Below are positions 18,413-26,765 of a DNA stretch of 64,000 nucleotides, piece after piece (position 1 is the stretch's first letter; each line of letters starts with the position of its first letter). The stretch comes from an uncultured Sphingomonas sp. (GTDB taxonomy: Bacteria; Pseudomonadota; Alphaproteobacteria; Sphingomonadales; Sphingomonadaceae): positions 12,374 to 76,373 of the forward strand of contig CAMLSA010000003.1 of assembly GCA_946482655.1 (NCBI GenBank). Reading direction: 5' to 3'. A model generated the notes under the pieces. It did not search any database and was not told the origin of the DNA. It saw only the letters and a list, made by a program, of their open reading frames with translations. The position numbers were made by a program, and so were the translations under genes.

Positions 18413-19615
18413 ATGGACGAAGGGCCATTGAGCGGAGTGAGGGTGGTCGAGCTGTGCAGCTGGCTCACCGGACCGCTGGCGACATGTATCCTGGGAGACC
18501 AGGGGGCGGACGTGATCAAGGTGGAGTCGCCCACGGGCGACGAGTTCAGGCAGACCGGCACCAGTCGCGGCGGCATGGCTGCGATGTTCATGGCGGTGAA
18601 CCGGAACAAGCGTTCCATTTGCTTGGATCTGAAGAATTCCGACGATTTGCGCAAGATGGAGGAGCTCGTGGCGACCGCCGACGTGTTCGTCGAGAACATG
18701 AAGCGTGGCACCATGGACCGCCTGGGGCTCGACACCGCCACGCTGCGGCGCAAGTATCCGAAGATGATCTGCGTCTCCATGTCCGGTTACGGGCAGACCG
18801 GGCCGAAATCGAAGGAGGGCACCTTCGATCCGATGGTGCAGGCGATGTGCGGCCTGGCATCGATCCAGGGAGGTAACGAGCGCGACAAGCCGCAGCTCGT
18901 CCGGTCGATCGTCATCGACAAGCTCATGGGCCCCGTCGTCGCTCAGGCGATCAGCAGCGCGCTGTTCCAGCGTGAGCGCAAGGGCGTCGGCTGCCTCATC
19001 GAGTGCTCGATGCTGGATGCGGCGATATGGTGGATGTGGCCGGACGGAATGACGAGCCACGCCTTTGTCGGGGAAGGGGTGCGGACCGGTGGTGACAGTG
19101 CCGACAGCGATGCACTGTGCAAGACAAAGGACGGATATGTCGTCACGGCGCCGTTCCAGCAGCCTGCCTGGGAAGCGTTTCTGCGTCTGGCCGACAAGCC
19201 CGAGCTAGGGGAGGACCCCCGCCTTCGGACCCTGAAGGATCGGGGCCAGAATTTTCAATATTATGGCAGCGTCCTGCGCGCCAGCTTCGGCGAACGCACA
19301 ACCGAGGAGTGGTGCAGGCTTCTGAGCGAGAGCGGGATTCCGAACGCCCCTGTGCTCAGGCGCGACCAGATCCTGCAGCATCCCCAAGTGGTCTGGAACG
19401 ACATTGTCGAGGAGAAGGAGCACCCGAGTGCAGGGCGGTTCCGCTCGATCCGCGCGCCCGCGCGCTTCGACGGCAAGGCTGCCGGCGTCAGGCGTCCCGC
19501 GCCCGATCTTGGTGCAGACACGCAGAGCGTGCTGGACGAGTTGGAGGTGCGCTCAAAGCGGAGGGGCGAGGGGCCGATCGCCGTCCACGCGCTAGCGAGC
19601 CCGCCCGAAAGCTGA
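18413..19615 (+). CDS. CaiB/BaiF-family CoA-transferase
   Basis: Class III CoA-transferase of 400 residues. The N-terminus, SGVRVVELCSWLTGPLATCI, with GADVIKVESPTGDEFR is typical of formyl-CoA/carnitine CoA-transferases. It is followed by NRNKRSICLDLK and the AMACR-like VFVENMKRGTMDRLGLD. It probably moves CoA between an acyl-CoA donor and a pathway carboxylate. An upstream in-frame start at 18143 exists, but GAAAGGAGAGAG directly precedes the ATG at 18413 and matches the family start. It converges on the SDR gene at 19680, with an inverted repeat in between. The substrate is unknown. Confidence 0.9.
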   Translation: MDEGPLSGVRVVELCSWLTGPLATCILGDQGADVIKVESPTGDEFRQTGTSRGGMAAMFMAVNRNKRSICLDLKNSDDLRKMEELVATADVFVENMKRGTMDRLGLDTATLRRKYPKMICVSMSGYGQTGPKSKEGTFDPMVQAMCGLASIQGGNERDKPQLVRSIVIDKLMGPVVAQAISSALFQRERKGVGCLIECSMLDAAIWWMWPDGMTSHAFVGEGVRTGGDSADSDALCKTKDGYVVTAPFQQPAWEAFLRLADKPELGEDPRLRTLKDRGQNFQYYGSVLRASFGERTTEEWCRLLSESGIPNAPVLRRDQILQHPQVVWNDIVEEKEHPSAGRFRSIRAPARFDGKAAGVRRPAPDLGADTQSVLDELEVRSKRRGEGPIAVHALASPPES

Positions 19616-19624
19616 CGAAACCGC

Positions 19625-19673
19625 GCCAAGCGGCGCGGCCAGATGGAACGGGACGCTGGGCTTGCCGCTTGGC
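19625..19673. terminator. Possible terminator between convergent genes
   Basis: GCCAAGCGGC at 19625-19634 and GCCGCTTGGC at 19664-19673 form a perfect 10-bp stem with a loop of 29 bases. It lies between the stop codons of two convergent genes. The large loop and lack of a T-run make this only a moderate call. Confidence 0.4.
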
Positions 19674-19679
19674 CGGCCC

Positions 19680-20441
19680 CTAGAGGTGCATGCCGCCGCT
19701 GGTTTCGATGATCTGGCCGGTGATCCATCCGCCCGAAGGAGAAGCCAGGAAGGCGACAACTCCGGCGATGTCGATCGGTTGGCCGAGGCGGTTGAGCGCG
19801 GCAAGCGAGACATAGTGGGAAAGCAATTCAGGATTGCTGGTAATCCCCTTGCTCAAATCCGTCTCGATCAGCCCCGGGGCGACCGCATTGACGGTAATTC
19901 CCTGGGGGCCCAGTTCCACCGCCAGCGCCTTTGTGAAATTGTTGAGCGCCGCTTTGGCCATCGCGTAAACGATCCCGCTGGGATAGGCGACGAGTCCGAC
20001 CATGGATGACACGTTGATGATCCGGCCGCCTCGATCCATGTAGCGTAGCGCTGCCTGCGTCGTGAACAGCGGACCTTTGGCATTCACGGCGATCATTTCG
20101 TCGAACGAGCTGGAGGTCACGTCACCAATGGCGCCACCCCCGCCCTTGCCAGCATTGTTGACCAGAATATCGATACGCAGCCGGCCGCGCTCCTTCAGGG
20201 CCGCCTCGATCCCGGCGAACATCGAGCTGACCTCGGCGGGCTCGGCAAGATCGGCGGCAATGGTGATGCCGTCGGAGCCGGCCTCGCGAACCGCCTCGAC
20301 CGTCTCCTGTGCCGCATCGGCCCGTGTGCTGAAATGTGCCACCACGAACGCGCCACGGCGTGCCAGCTCGACAGCGATGGATCGACCGATCCCTCCCGAA
20401 GCGCCCGTGACGATCGCTACCTGTCCCTCTAGATCCTTCAA
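19680..20441 (-). CDS. Classical SDR oxidoreductase
   Basis: Short-chain dehydrogenase of about 253 residues. The cofactor motif TGASGGIGRSIA sits near the N-terminus, NNAG in the middle, a catalytic Ser in NVSSMVG, and the YxxxK pair in VYAMAK. The Arg and His after the second strand (VVAHFSTRAD) suggest NADP(H). The end, GGWITGQIIETSGGMHL, is the usual substrate-loop/C-terminal signature. A TTG start at 20441 has AGGGAGA about 7 bases upstream and gives the normal length. The ATG at 20474 is the alternative and has a weaker ribosome site. The substrate is not predictable. Confidence 0.88.
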   Translation of the reverse strand: MKDLEGQVAIVTGASGGIGRSIAVELARRGAFVVAHFSTRADAAQETVEAVREAGSDGITIAADLAEPAEVSSMFAGIEAALKERGRLRIDILVNNAGKGGGGAIGDVTSSSFDEMIAVNAKGPLFTTQAALRYMDRGGRIINVSSMVGLVAYPSGIVYAMAKAALNNFTKALAVELGPQGITVNAVAPGLIETDLSKGITSNPELLSHYVSLAALNRLGQPIDIAGVVAFLASPSGGWITGQIIETSGGMHL

Positions 20442-20635
20442 CCCTCGATCTCCCTGTTCTCTTCGGCGGAACATGGCAGCTGCCGAAGATCCTGTCCAGA
20501 TCGTTCGCCGGGGCATGACGACACTGACGCTCGATCGGCCGCTGACCAGGAACGCGACATATGTTGCCGTCGGCTCGGCGGGTCTTCGGAATCCTGAGAT
20601 CGCCCGCGCATCCGCGGCCGGCGTCGCCCGTTCGT

Positions 20636-21499
20636 TTACTCCGCGGGAAGATGGCGGCCGAGGAAGGAAATCACACCGTCGTTGAACGCGTCGTTTCGGT
20701 CTCCCACCACCATATGGCCCGCACCCGACACCTCATAGACCTCGGTCTGGGGAACAAGCCGGCGCATCTCGGCAATGCCCTCATCATCGACGATATCGCT
20801 TTGTCCGCCGCGCACCACGAGAGTCGGGATGGTTATACGGCTGCTGACCTTGAGCAGCGAGTCGACCCGCGAAGGCGGTTCGGCGCTCGGGGCAGTTTCG
20901 AGCAGCCGCGGGTCCCAGTGCCAATAGAGGCGCCCGTCATCGCGCAGGCGCAGATTCTTTCGAAGGCCGCTCGGATCGCGAGGGCGCGGACGGGTGGGAT
21001 TATATGCGGCCACCGCCTCGGCGGCTTCCGCCAAATCGGCAAAGCCTCCCCGATGCGCCCGCATGAAATCCTGAATCTTCTTCACGCCCGCCTCCGCGGG
21101 GCGGAGCACGATATCGACCATTACCAGCGCCTGCGCGATCGGCGTGTCGCTGGCGCCGACGGCATAGAAGCTTGTCATTCCACCCATCGAGGCGCCAACG
21201 AGCGCAACGGGCCCGTGCACCGTCGCCAAAACGGTCAGGAGATCGGAAGCGAGTGCCGGCAGCGAATAGTCGCCGGTCGGCGACCAATCGCTCTCGCCAT
21301 GCCCGCGCGCATCATATTTCACGACGAAATATCCGCGCTCGACCAGCCGCTGCATCGCATTCGCCCAGGAGTGCCTGGTCTGCCCGCCGCCGTGGAGGAG
21401 GATAACCGCTGGCGCGTCGGGCCGGCCCCCTATGTCCGCGACCAGGGTCAGCCCGTCGGGTGTCGTGAAGCGCTGCTGGGAGAAACTGGTCATCGTCAT
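20636..21499 (-). CDS. Alpha/beta hydrolase (first)
   Basis: Alpha/beta-fold hydrolase of about 287 residues. The oxyanion-hole motif LLHGGGQTRHSW is near residue 37. The nucleophile Ser is in the elbow GASMGGMTS, and the catalytic His is near the C-terminus in GAGHMVVGD. The N-terminal phrase FTTPDGLTLVADIGG is common in epoxide-hydrolase- and haloperoxidase-like members. The start at 21499 (MTMTSFSQQRF) is preferred over an upstream extension to 21607. It lies in a minus-strand run between an SDR and a PQQ dehydrogenase. It may cleave an ester or lactone, such as the product of a Baeyer-Villiger oxidation. Confidence 0.87.
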   Translation of the reverse strand: MTMTSFSQQRFTTPDGLTLVADIGGRPDAPAVILLHGGGQTRHSWANAMQRLVERGYFVVKYDARGHGESDWSPTGDYSLPALASDLLTVLATVHGPVALVGASMGGMTSFYAVGASDTPIAQALVMVDIVLRPAEAGVKKIQDFMRAHRGGFADLAEAAEAVAAYNPTRPRPRDPSGLRKNLRLRDDGRLYWHWDPRLLETAPSAEPPSRVDSLLKVSSRITIPTLVVRGGQSDIVDDEGIAEMRRLVPQTEVYEVSGAGHMVVGDRNDAFNDGVISFLGRHLPAE

Positions 21500-21666
21500 C
21501 CTATTACTCTTATCGGAAGCCAAAGCCAGGGAAGGAACTGGAGCCGCATCAGGGGCACGTCCATCGCCCGTCACTTCAATTCCAGCGATCCGCGCGGCAG
21601 CTATCACCGCCCCGGATTATAGGTCCCTGCGCCGCCGGAGACGCCGTTCCGCTGCAGCTGGAGGCG

Positions 21667-23760
21667 CTATTTTCTGGATGCCGGCGGGTTCTGTCGCAGC
21701 TTGGCGGCTCCGGTTCGTATATATTGACGAAGATCGGCCAGTTGCCCGTCGCTCAGCTCTTCGAATCTGGGCATACCGTTTTCCACGAGAGCACCCTGGC
21801 GAACGATCGCCTCGAAGGTCTCGGCTGAAAGAGCCGCATAGGACGTTCGCAGGTCCGGCGCGGTTCCACCCGCGGCGACGTCTGCGCCGTGACAAGCGAA
21901 GCATCGCGCGAACTCGGTCTCTCCACGCTGCGCGCTCGCCTCGTCAGGCCTGAAGTCGGGGTCATCCACGGCGGCAAGCCTGTACTTCTCCGCAGGCGGC
22001 AGGACCTTCTTGCCGCCAATGGCGAAGGTAAGTATCCGCCGGGCCTGGGTCCGATAGTCGATTGGGCCGAATGCCTCGTCATATGCGACACCGGCGCTCG
22101 TTCCGATGCCGGCCATGACCGTGATATATTGGCGACCGCCGGCCATGTAGGTGATCGGCGGGGAAAGTACCGGGGCGCCCGCGTTGAAGGTCCACAACAC
22201 CTTCCCTGTCGTCGCTTCATAGGCGGTGAAGACCCCGGTGCCCTGGCCTTGAAAGACGAGGTTGCCACCCGTGGCCATGATCCCTCCGTTCCAGGCGCCT
22301 GCCGTCGGCACACGCCAAGCCGGCTTCCGCATGACGGGATCCCAAGCCAGCAAGCTGCTCGACGCCTTGTTGTCCGAAAGGAAACCCAGGTTCACGGCAA
22401 ATTCGATATTGCCCGGCACCTTGCGCTGCCAGGTCGGCGCAATTCCCTTATCGTCATATTCGAACGCTTTCTCCATCACTGGAAGATAGAGCAGCTTGGA
22501 GCGGGAGCTGAAGGCGGAGGGGAGCCAAGTATGGGCACCCTCGGGGCCGGGCAACAGTTTAAAGGTCGAACCATCCGGGTAGCGCGCTCCCGGAGTCTCG
22601 ATCGGGCGACCCGTCTTCAAGTCGATCCCGGAGGTCCACGTCACGGGAACGTAGGGATCGGCGGAAATCAGCTTGCCGGTGATCCGGTCGATGACATAGA
22701 TCAGCCCGTTTTTCGGTGCCTGCAGCAGAACCTTTCGCAGCTTCCCGCCGATCTGGATGTCGGCGAGCTGCATGTCCATCGAAGCGTTATAGTCCCATGT
22801 CTCGCCGGGATTGACTTGATAGTGCCACTTGTACTTTCCGGTCTTGCCATCGAGCGCCACGACGGAGCACAGGAACAAATTGTCGCCGCCGCCCGGGCTC
22901 CGGACGCGCTGATTCCACGGAGCGCCGTTGCCCGTGCCCAGGAAAACCGTATCGGTTTCCGGATCATAGGTGAACGTGTTCCAGACCGTGCCGCCACCGC
23001 CGTGCTTCCACCATTCGCCCGACCAGGTCTTGGCGGCCATCGCCTGCGTCTCGTCCTCGAACCCCTTCGCCGGGTCCCCGGGGACCGTGAAGAAGCGCCA
23101 AAGCTGTTTGCCGGTCTCTGCGTCATACGTCGTGACGTAGCCGCGGACGTTTGATGAATCGGCGCCACCATGGCCGATGATGACCTTGCCGTCGAATACC
23201 CGCGGCGCTCCGGTTACGAAGCGCTGATCGTCTTTGTCGGTGGTGTTGACACTCCAGATCTGCCGACCATCCTTCGCGTCGATCGCGATCAACCGCCCAT
23301 CGACCGTGCCGACATAGATCTTGCCATTCCACCACGCGAGACCGCGCACGCCCCAACTCGCCCGCATCTTGCGACCCGCCACGGGGAGGGGCTTCGGATC
23401 ATGCTCCCACAGCAATTTGCCGGTCGCGGCATCGAAGGCGCGTACAACGCTGTACCCCGTTGCCGTGTAGAGCACGCCCTCCACCGCGACCGGGCCGCTC
23501 ATCGGATTTCCCGGCGGCAGATCGTAAGACCATGCCAGGCCGAGACTGCCGACGTTATCCGCGTTGATGCGGGTCAACGAGCTATAGTGCTGCTCACCAT
23601 AGCTTTGGCCGTAAGCAGGCCAGTCGCCGCCGCCATTCTTGTCCAGGAAAGTCGCGGTGCCGGTAGCCTTGGTCGCGGCTCCGCCTACCGTAGCGCAGAG
23701 CACGAACGCAGCCGTCGCGAGCGCGATGGAACTGGCGCCAAACTGAAAAAACCGCATCAC
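21667..23760 (-). CDS. Periplasmic PQQ-dependent quinohemoprotein alcohol dehydrogenase
   Basis: Protein of 697 residues. A signal peptide spans about residues 1-29, ending in VGGAA. A PQQ propeller of the methanol/ethanol dehydrogenase type follows, and a C-terminal cytochrome c domain carries CFACH at residues 620-624 with a likely axial Met at 663. The catalytic Asp is in GETWDYNAS. Two differences from the usual enzyme stand out. The vicinal Cys-Cys loop is replaced by KMRASWGVRG, and the position two after the catalytic Asp, where an Asp marks lanthanide enzymes, is Asn. It should oxidise an alcohol in the periplasm and deliver electrons to the respiratory chain. Confidence 0.9.
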   Translation of the reverse strand: MMRFFQFGASSIALATAAFVLCATVGGAATKATGTATFLDKNGGGDWPAYGQSYGEQHYSSLTRINADNVGSLGLAWSYDLPPGNPMSGPVAVEGVLYTATGYSVVRAFDAATGKLLWEHDPKPLPVAGRKMRASWGVRGLAWWNGKIYVGTVDGRLIAIDAKDGRQIWSVNTTDKDDQRFVTGAPRVFDGKVIIGHGGADSSNVRGYVTTYDAETGKQLWRFFTVPGDPAKGFEDETQAMAAKTWSGEWWKHGGGGTVWNTFTYDPETDTVFLGTGNGAPWNQRVRSPGGGDNLFLCSVVALDGKTGKYKWHYQVNPGETWDYNASMDMQLADIQIGGKLRKVLLQAPKNGLIYVIDRITGKLISADPYVPVTWTSGIDLKTGRPIETPGARYPDGSTFKLLPGPEGAHTWLPSAFSSRSKLLYLPVMEKAFEYDDKGIAPTWQRKVPGNIEFAVNLGFLSDNKASSSLLAWDPVMRKPAWRVPTAGAWNGGIMATGGNLVFQGQGTGVFTAYEATTGKVLWTFNAGAPVLSPPITYMAGGRQYITVMAGIGTSAGVAYDEAFGPIDYRTQARRILTFAIGGKKVLPPAEKYRLAAVDDPDFRPDEASAQRGETEFARCFACHGADVAAGGTAPDLRTSYAALSAETFEAIVRQGALVENGMPRFEELSDGQLADLRQYIRTGAAKLRQNPPASRK

Positions 23761-24139
23761 ACCTCCTCCGTTCGGCCGTTCCGGTTGCCCCCGATGGCCT
23801 GATATTTATGCCGCGTTCGCGCGGTGAACGATACTTCGCAAGAAAGGCGACGTCGCCTCAACAGAAAACATCTACACGCATCCGTTTCGTTCGGCGAACG
23901 ATTGTTCAGTACCGCCGATCTCCGTAGCGCCGAAATCCGCCGAAGTCCCAAACCAAGGTGCCGGGAAGTGCCGAGGGAGGGCGGGCGCCTCAGGCCGGTT
24001 ACCCGCAGCCTGAGACATCCATGACCATGTCCTGAGAGACGGCTTTACGAACTGTCCGTCGAGAGATCGGGCCGGAGCCGTCGCGCCGGCGCGGCCGGAA
24101 ATCCGGCCGCGCGCGACGACGTAACGGCGCACCGATCCC
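23761..24139. other. Intergenic region upstream of the PQQ dehydrogenase
   Basis: This 379-bp stretch carries the promoter of the minus-strand PQQ dehydrogenase and the 3' flank of the amidohydrolase. Frames crossing it look like chance extensions of neighbouring sequence. The notable element is a 10-bp perfect hairpin at 24087-24110 (arm GCGCGGCCGG, loop AAAT), just after the amidohydrolase stop. It could end that transcript, though no T-run follows. Confidence 0.45.
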
Positions 24140-25396
24140 CTATGCCTGCCGCTTGTACTTTTCCGGCACCGGGAAGCGGAACACCTTGGCGGCGTTGAGA
24201 CCCAACAACTTTGCACGGGTATCCGTCCGCAGGGAGTCGCCGAACGTTCGTTCGATCGCTTCCGCCGAGTGCGGCCACGATCCTTCATGATGAGGATAAT
24301 CGTTGGCCCACATGAAATTGTCCTCGAGGCCGTGAAGCTCGACCAAGTCCAGGGCGGCCCTGTCTTCACCGAAGGACGCGTAGCAATTGCTGCGGTAGTA
24401 TTCGCTGGGCAGCTGCTTCATCTTTGGGCGCACCCAGAAGTGGTGCTTGAGGTAAGCCTCGTCCATCTTCTGCAACATCCACGGCACCCAACCGGCATCC
24501 GCCTCGATCGTCGCGGCCCGCAGCTTGGGGAAGCGTTCGAAAACGCCCGAAGCGCAAAGGCTCACGATCGGTTCAATCGTCGGCGAAAGCGAATGGACGA
24601 CGTAATTGATGATCGCGCCGCCATTTCCCCGGGCGGCGCGGGGATCGCGACCCGTCGAAACGTGGAAGGTCATCGCCAGGTCCGCGTCCTGGATCGCCGC
24701 CCACAGCGGATCGAAGACCGGAAGATTGTAATTGATGTGGCTCACGTCGTGTGCGCCCCAGATAGGCTTGCACGGCAGCGTGAGGACGCGATAGCCCATC
24801 TTGGCCACACGCTGGACTTCCGCGATGGAGCCTTCGATGTCGGCGGTGTTGAGCGCCGCCGCAGGGCTGCACCGGTCGACGAATGGACCACAGCTCTCCC
24901 ATGCCCAGTTGTTCCACGCCTGAATCTGCGCGGTCACGAAGTCGGTATTGCTGGACGACCACATCAGAAGTGCCGGACCGTTCGGAAAGATCACCTCGCC
25001 GTCGACGCCGTCCAACTCCTGGTCGGCAATACGATCGAGGCCAACAGCATCCTTTACGTTTCCGTCCGCACGAATTCCGATGCCACCAACCTTGGAGCGG
25101 AGCAGATCCTCGCCTTCGAAGGGGAAGTCGATCAGGCGCTCGTCGCGCATTCCGGGCATAATAATGTAGCGCTCCCCGTTTTCCCGTTTCTCGATCTTCG
25201 GCAGAAGGTGATGCCATTTTTCGTCGAGACGGTCCCGGAACAGAGTCACCGGAGGATTGAGGTGCGTATCGCACGAGACGATGAAATACTTCTTGGCGTC
25301 GCCCGGCCTTACGCCCGCATCCCAGGTCTTGAGGTCAGGTCGCGTCAAGCGCCACTTGTTCTCTTCGTTTACTATGATGTCTGCAGGCTGAATCAT
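24140..25396 (-). CDS. Amidohydrolase-2-family metal-dependent hydrolase/decarboxylase
   Basis: Protein of 418 residues in the amidohydrolase-2 superfamily (aminocarboxymuconate-semialdehyde and gamma-resorcylate decarboxylase relatives). The N-terminal metal motif is DTH in IVSCDTHLNPP near residue 39. A second His is in MTFHVSTGRD, and the conserved late motif WANDYPHHEGSWPHS carries the catalytic Asp region. Relatives of this length are widespread in sphingomonad and mycobacterial degradation clusters with no proven reaction. TTGGAGACAG precedes the ATG. It lies between an alpha/beta hydrolase and the PQQ dehydrogenase on the same strand. It may hydrolyse a ring C-C or C-N bond or decarboxylate. 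Confidence 0.88.
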   Translation of the reverse strand: MIQPADIIVNEENKWRLTRPDLKTWDAGVRPGDAKKYFIVSCDTHLNPPVTLFRDRLDEKWHHLLPKIEKRENGERYIIMPGMRDERLIDFPFEGEDLLRSKVGGIGIRADGNVKDAVGLDRIADQELDGVDGEVIFPNGPALLMWSSSNTDFVTAQIQAWNNWAWESCGPFVDRCSPAAALNTADIEGSIAEVQRVAKMGYRVLTLPCKPIWGAHDVSHINYNLPVFDPLWAAIQDADLAMTFHVSTGRDPRAARGNGGAIINYVVHSLSPTIEPIVSLCASGVFERFPKLRAATIEADAGWVPWMLQKMDEAYLKHHFWVRPKMKQLPSEYYRSNCYASFGEDRAALDLVELHGLEDNFMWANDYPHHEGSWPHSAEAIERTFGDSLRTDTRAKLLGLNAAKVFRFPVPEKYKRQA

Positions 25397-25496
25397 TTTC
25401 TGTCTCCAAGATATGCTTTTTATCGATCCTACGCTTTGATTGCAGGGGGCTCAACCGGAAACATGCACCGTAGCGGGGATTTCGCAGTCAACAGTT

Positions 25497-26375
25497 TCAC
25501 GACGCCTTGAGATACGGCACGACGGCGTCCAGGAAGGCCGCGGGCTGATCGTGGTAGATCCAGTGACCTGCATTGCGAATCAAGACCTCGCGGGCGTTCG
25601 CGAACGCGGCGAGCGTGCCGTCTCCGGCGGGATCGCGCGCCCAGCTCGCGTCGCCGCGGAGCAGCAACGTTTCACAGCGGATGCGGCCGTACAGGCGCAG
25701 CATATCCGCCCGTGGAAGCCGGACGGGGTGGAGGACGCGAACCAGATCGTCGAACTTCCAGCTGAAGCTGCCATCCTCGTTACGGACGGTGCCGTGCAGC
25801 GTCAGATGGTGCGCCTGCGCTTCCGACAGATGCTCGTTCGCCTCCCGCATTCGCGCCGCAGCGCTTTCGATCGTCGGATAGCGCTTCGTAAGCCGGCCGG
25901 CTGCCGCATGGGTTTGGTCGATCCACTCCAGCAGGCGTTGATCGATTGTCTGGGCAGCCCAACGGTCTTCGAGGAAGGGAGGGTATTCGAGCCCCTCGAT
26001 GACGACCAGCTTGCCGACGAGTTCGGGATAGAGCCCCGCATAGGCGAGCGAGATCATGCCGCCAAGCGAATGCGCAATGATTCTCACGGGGTGCTCGGGC
26101 ATTTGCCGGACGAGCTGGGCGAGATCGTAGATCATCGCTTCCAAAGGATAATTGCCGTCGCTGACATGCTCGCTATCGCCATGACCCCGCAGATCGGGGG
26201 CGACGACATGCCAATCCTTGCTGAGGTGTCGGGCCACCGTGTCCCAGCTCCGGCAATGGTCCTGACCACCATGGACGAGCAGCAGAAGAGGCGCCTCGTG
26301 ATTGCCCCAATCGACGTAATGAAGCCGCAGGCGCTGCGAATAGTAGAAATGTGATGAAGGCGATCCTGTGTTCAT
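25497..26375 (-). CDS. Alpha/beta hydrolase (second)
   Basis: Alpha/beta hydrolase of 292 residues. The oxyanion motif LLVHGGQDHCRSWD lies near residue 32. The nucleophile Ser is in IAHSLGGMISL, an Asp is probable in the GDASWARD region, and the His is in RNAGHWIYHDQP near the C-terminus. The pattern matches 2-hydroxymuconate-semialdehyde hydrolase- or esterase-like members. It is the first gene of the minus-strand run ending at the SDR. The ribosome site before the ATG is weak. The substrate is unknown; carbon-carbon bond hydrolysis of a ring-fission product is one possibility. Confidence 0.87.
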   Translation of the reverse strand: MNTGSPSSHFYYSQRLRLHYVDWGNHEAPLLLLVHGGQDHCRSWDTVARHLSKDWHVVAPDLRGHGDSEHVSDGNYPLEAMIYDLAQLVRQMPEHPVRIIAHSLGGMISLAYAGLYPELVGKLVVIEGLEYPPFLEDRWAAQTIDQRLLEWIDQTHAAAGRLTKRYPTIESAAARMREANEHLSEAQAHHLTLHGTVRNEDGSFSWKFDDLVRVLHPVRLPRADMLRLYGRIRCETLLLRGDASWARDPAGDGTLAAFANAREVLIRNAGHWIYHDQPAAFLDAVVPYLKAS

Positions 26376-26486
26376 TCTTTATCGATCTCGCATGTTCGTC
26401 CAAGTCCGCGCGCCATCGATCGCTCTCGTGCGGGGCTTCCGGACGCTCGAGATCGGTGGTAACGAAAGCGCATGTAGGGAATTGAA

Positions 26487-26705
26487 ATGAGAATCAACCC
26501 GTCTGAGGTAGCGTCACGGTTGACCGAGGGTGAGCGCGCCGCCTTGCGATCACTGCCTGTTGCTGATCGCGGCAATTTCGGCGACGAGCAGTGGTGGTGC
26601 TATTACATGCTGCTCGACGGGGGATTGCTGACGACCGACGATGGAGGGCTGATGGTGCCGACGGATGCCGGCGCCGAGGTTCTTCGACTGCTCGACGCCG
26701 GCTGA
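26487..26705 (+). CDS. Small conserved-looking hypothetical protein
   Basis: A 72-residue protein that I do not recognise. It is acidic, Trp-containing (DEQWWCYYML) and predicted soluble, with a charged N-terminal helix (RLTEGERAALRSL) and a C-terminal DAGAEVLRLLDAG that could be another helix. Codon use is coding-like, and the frame is the only plausible one between two minus-strand genes. It stands alone on the plus strand in the region between the second alpha/beta hydrolase and the acyl-CoA ligase. It could be a small winged-helix-like regulator, but nothing proves DNA binding. Confidence 0.6.
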   Translation: MRINPSEVASRLTEGERAALRSLPVADRGNFGDEQWWCYYMLLDGGLLTTDDGGLMVPTDAGAEVLRLLDAG

Positions 26706-26765
26706 CGTGGACCCGCCTTCAGTGCTGAGGCGCGCCGCGCCGATAGAACGGGGTCGGCGGGGCGA

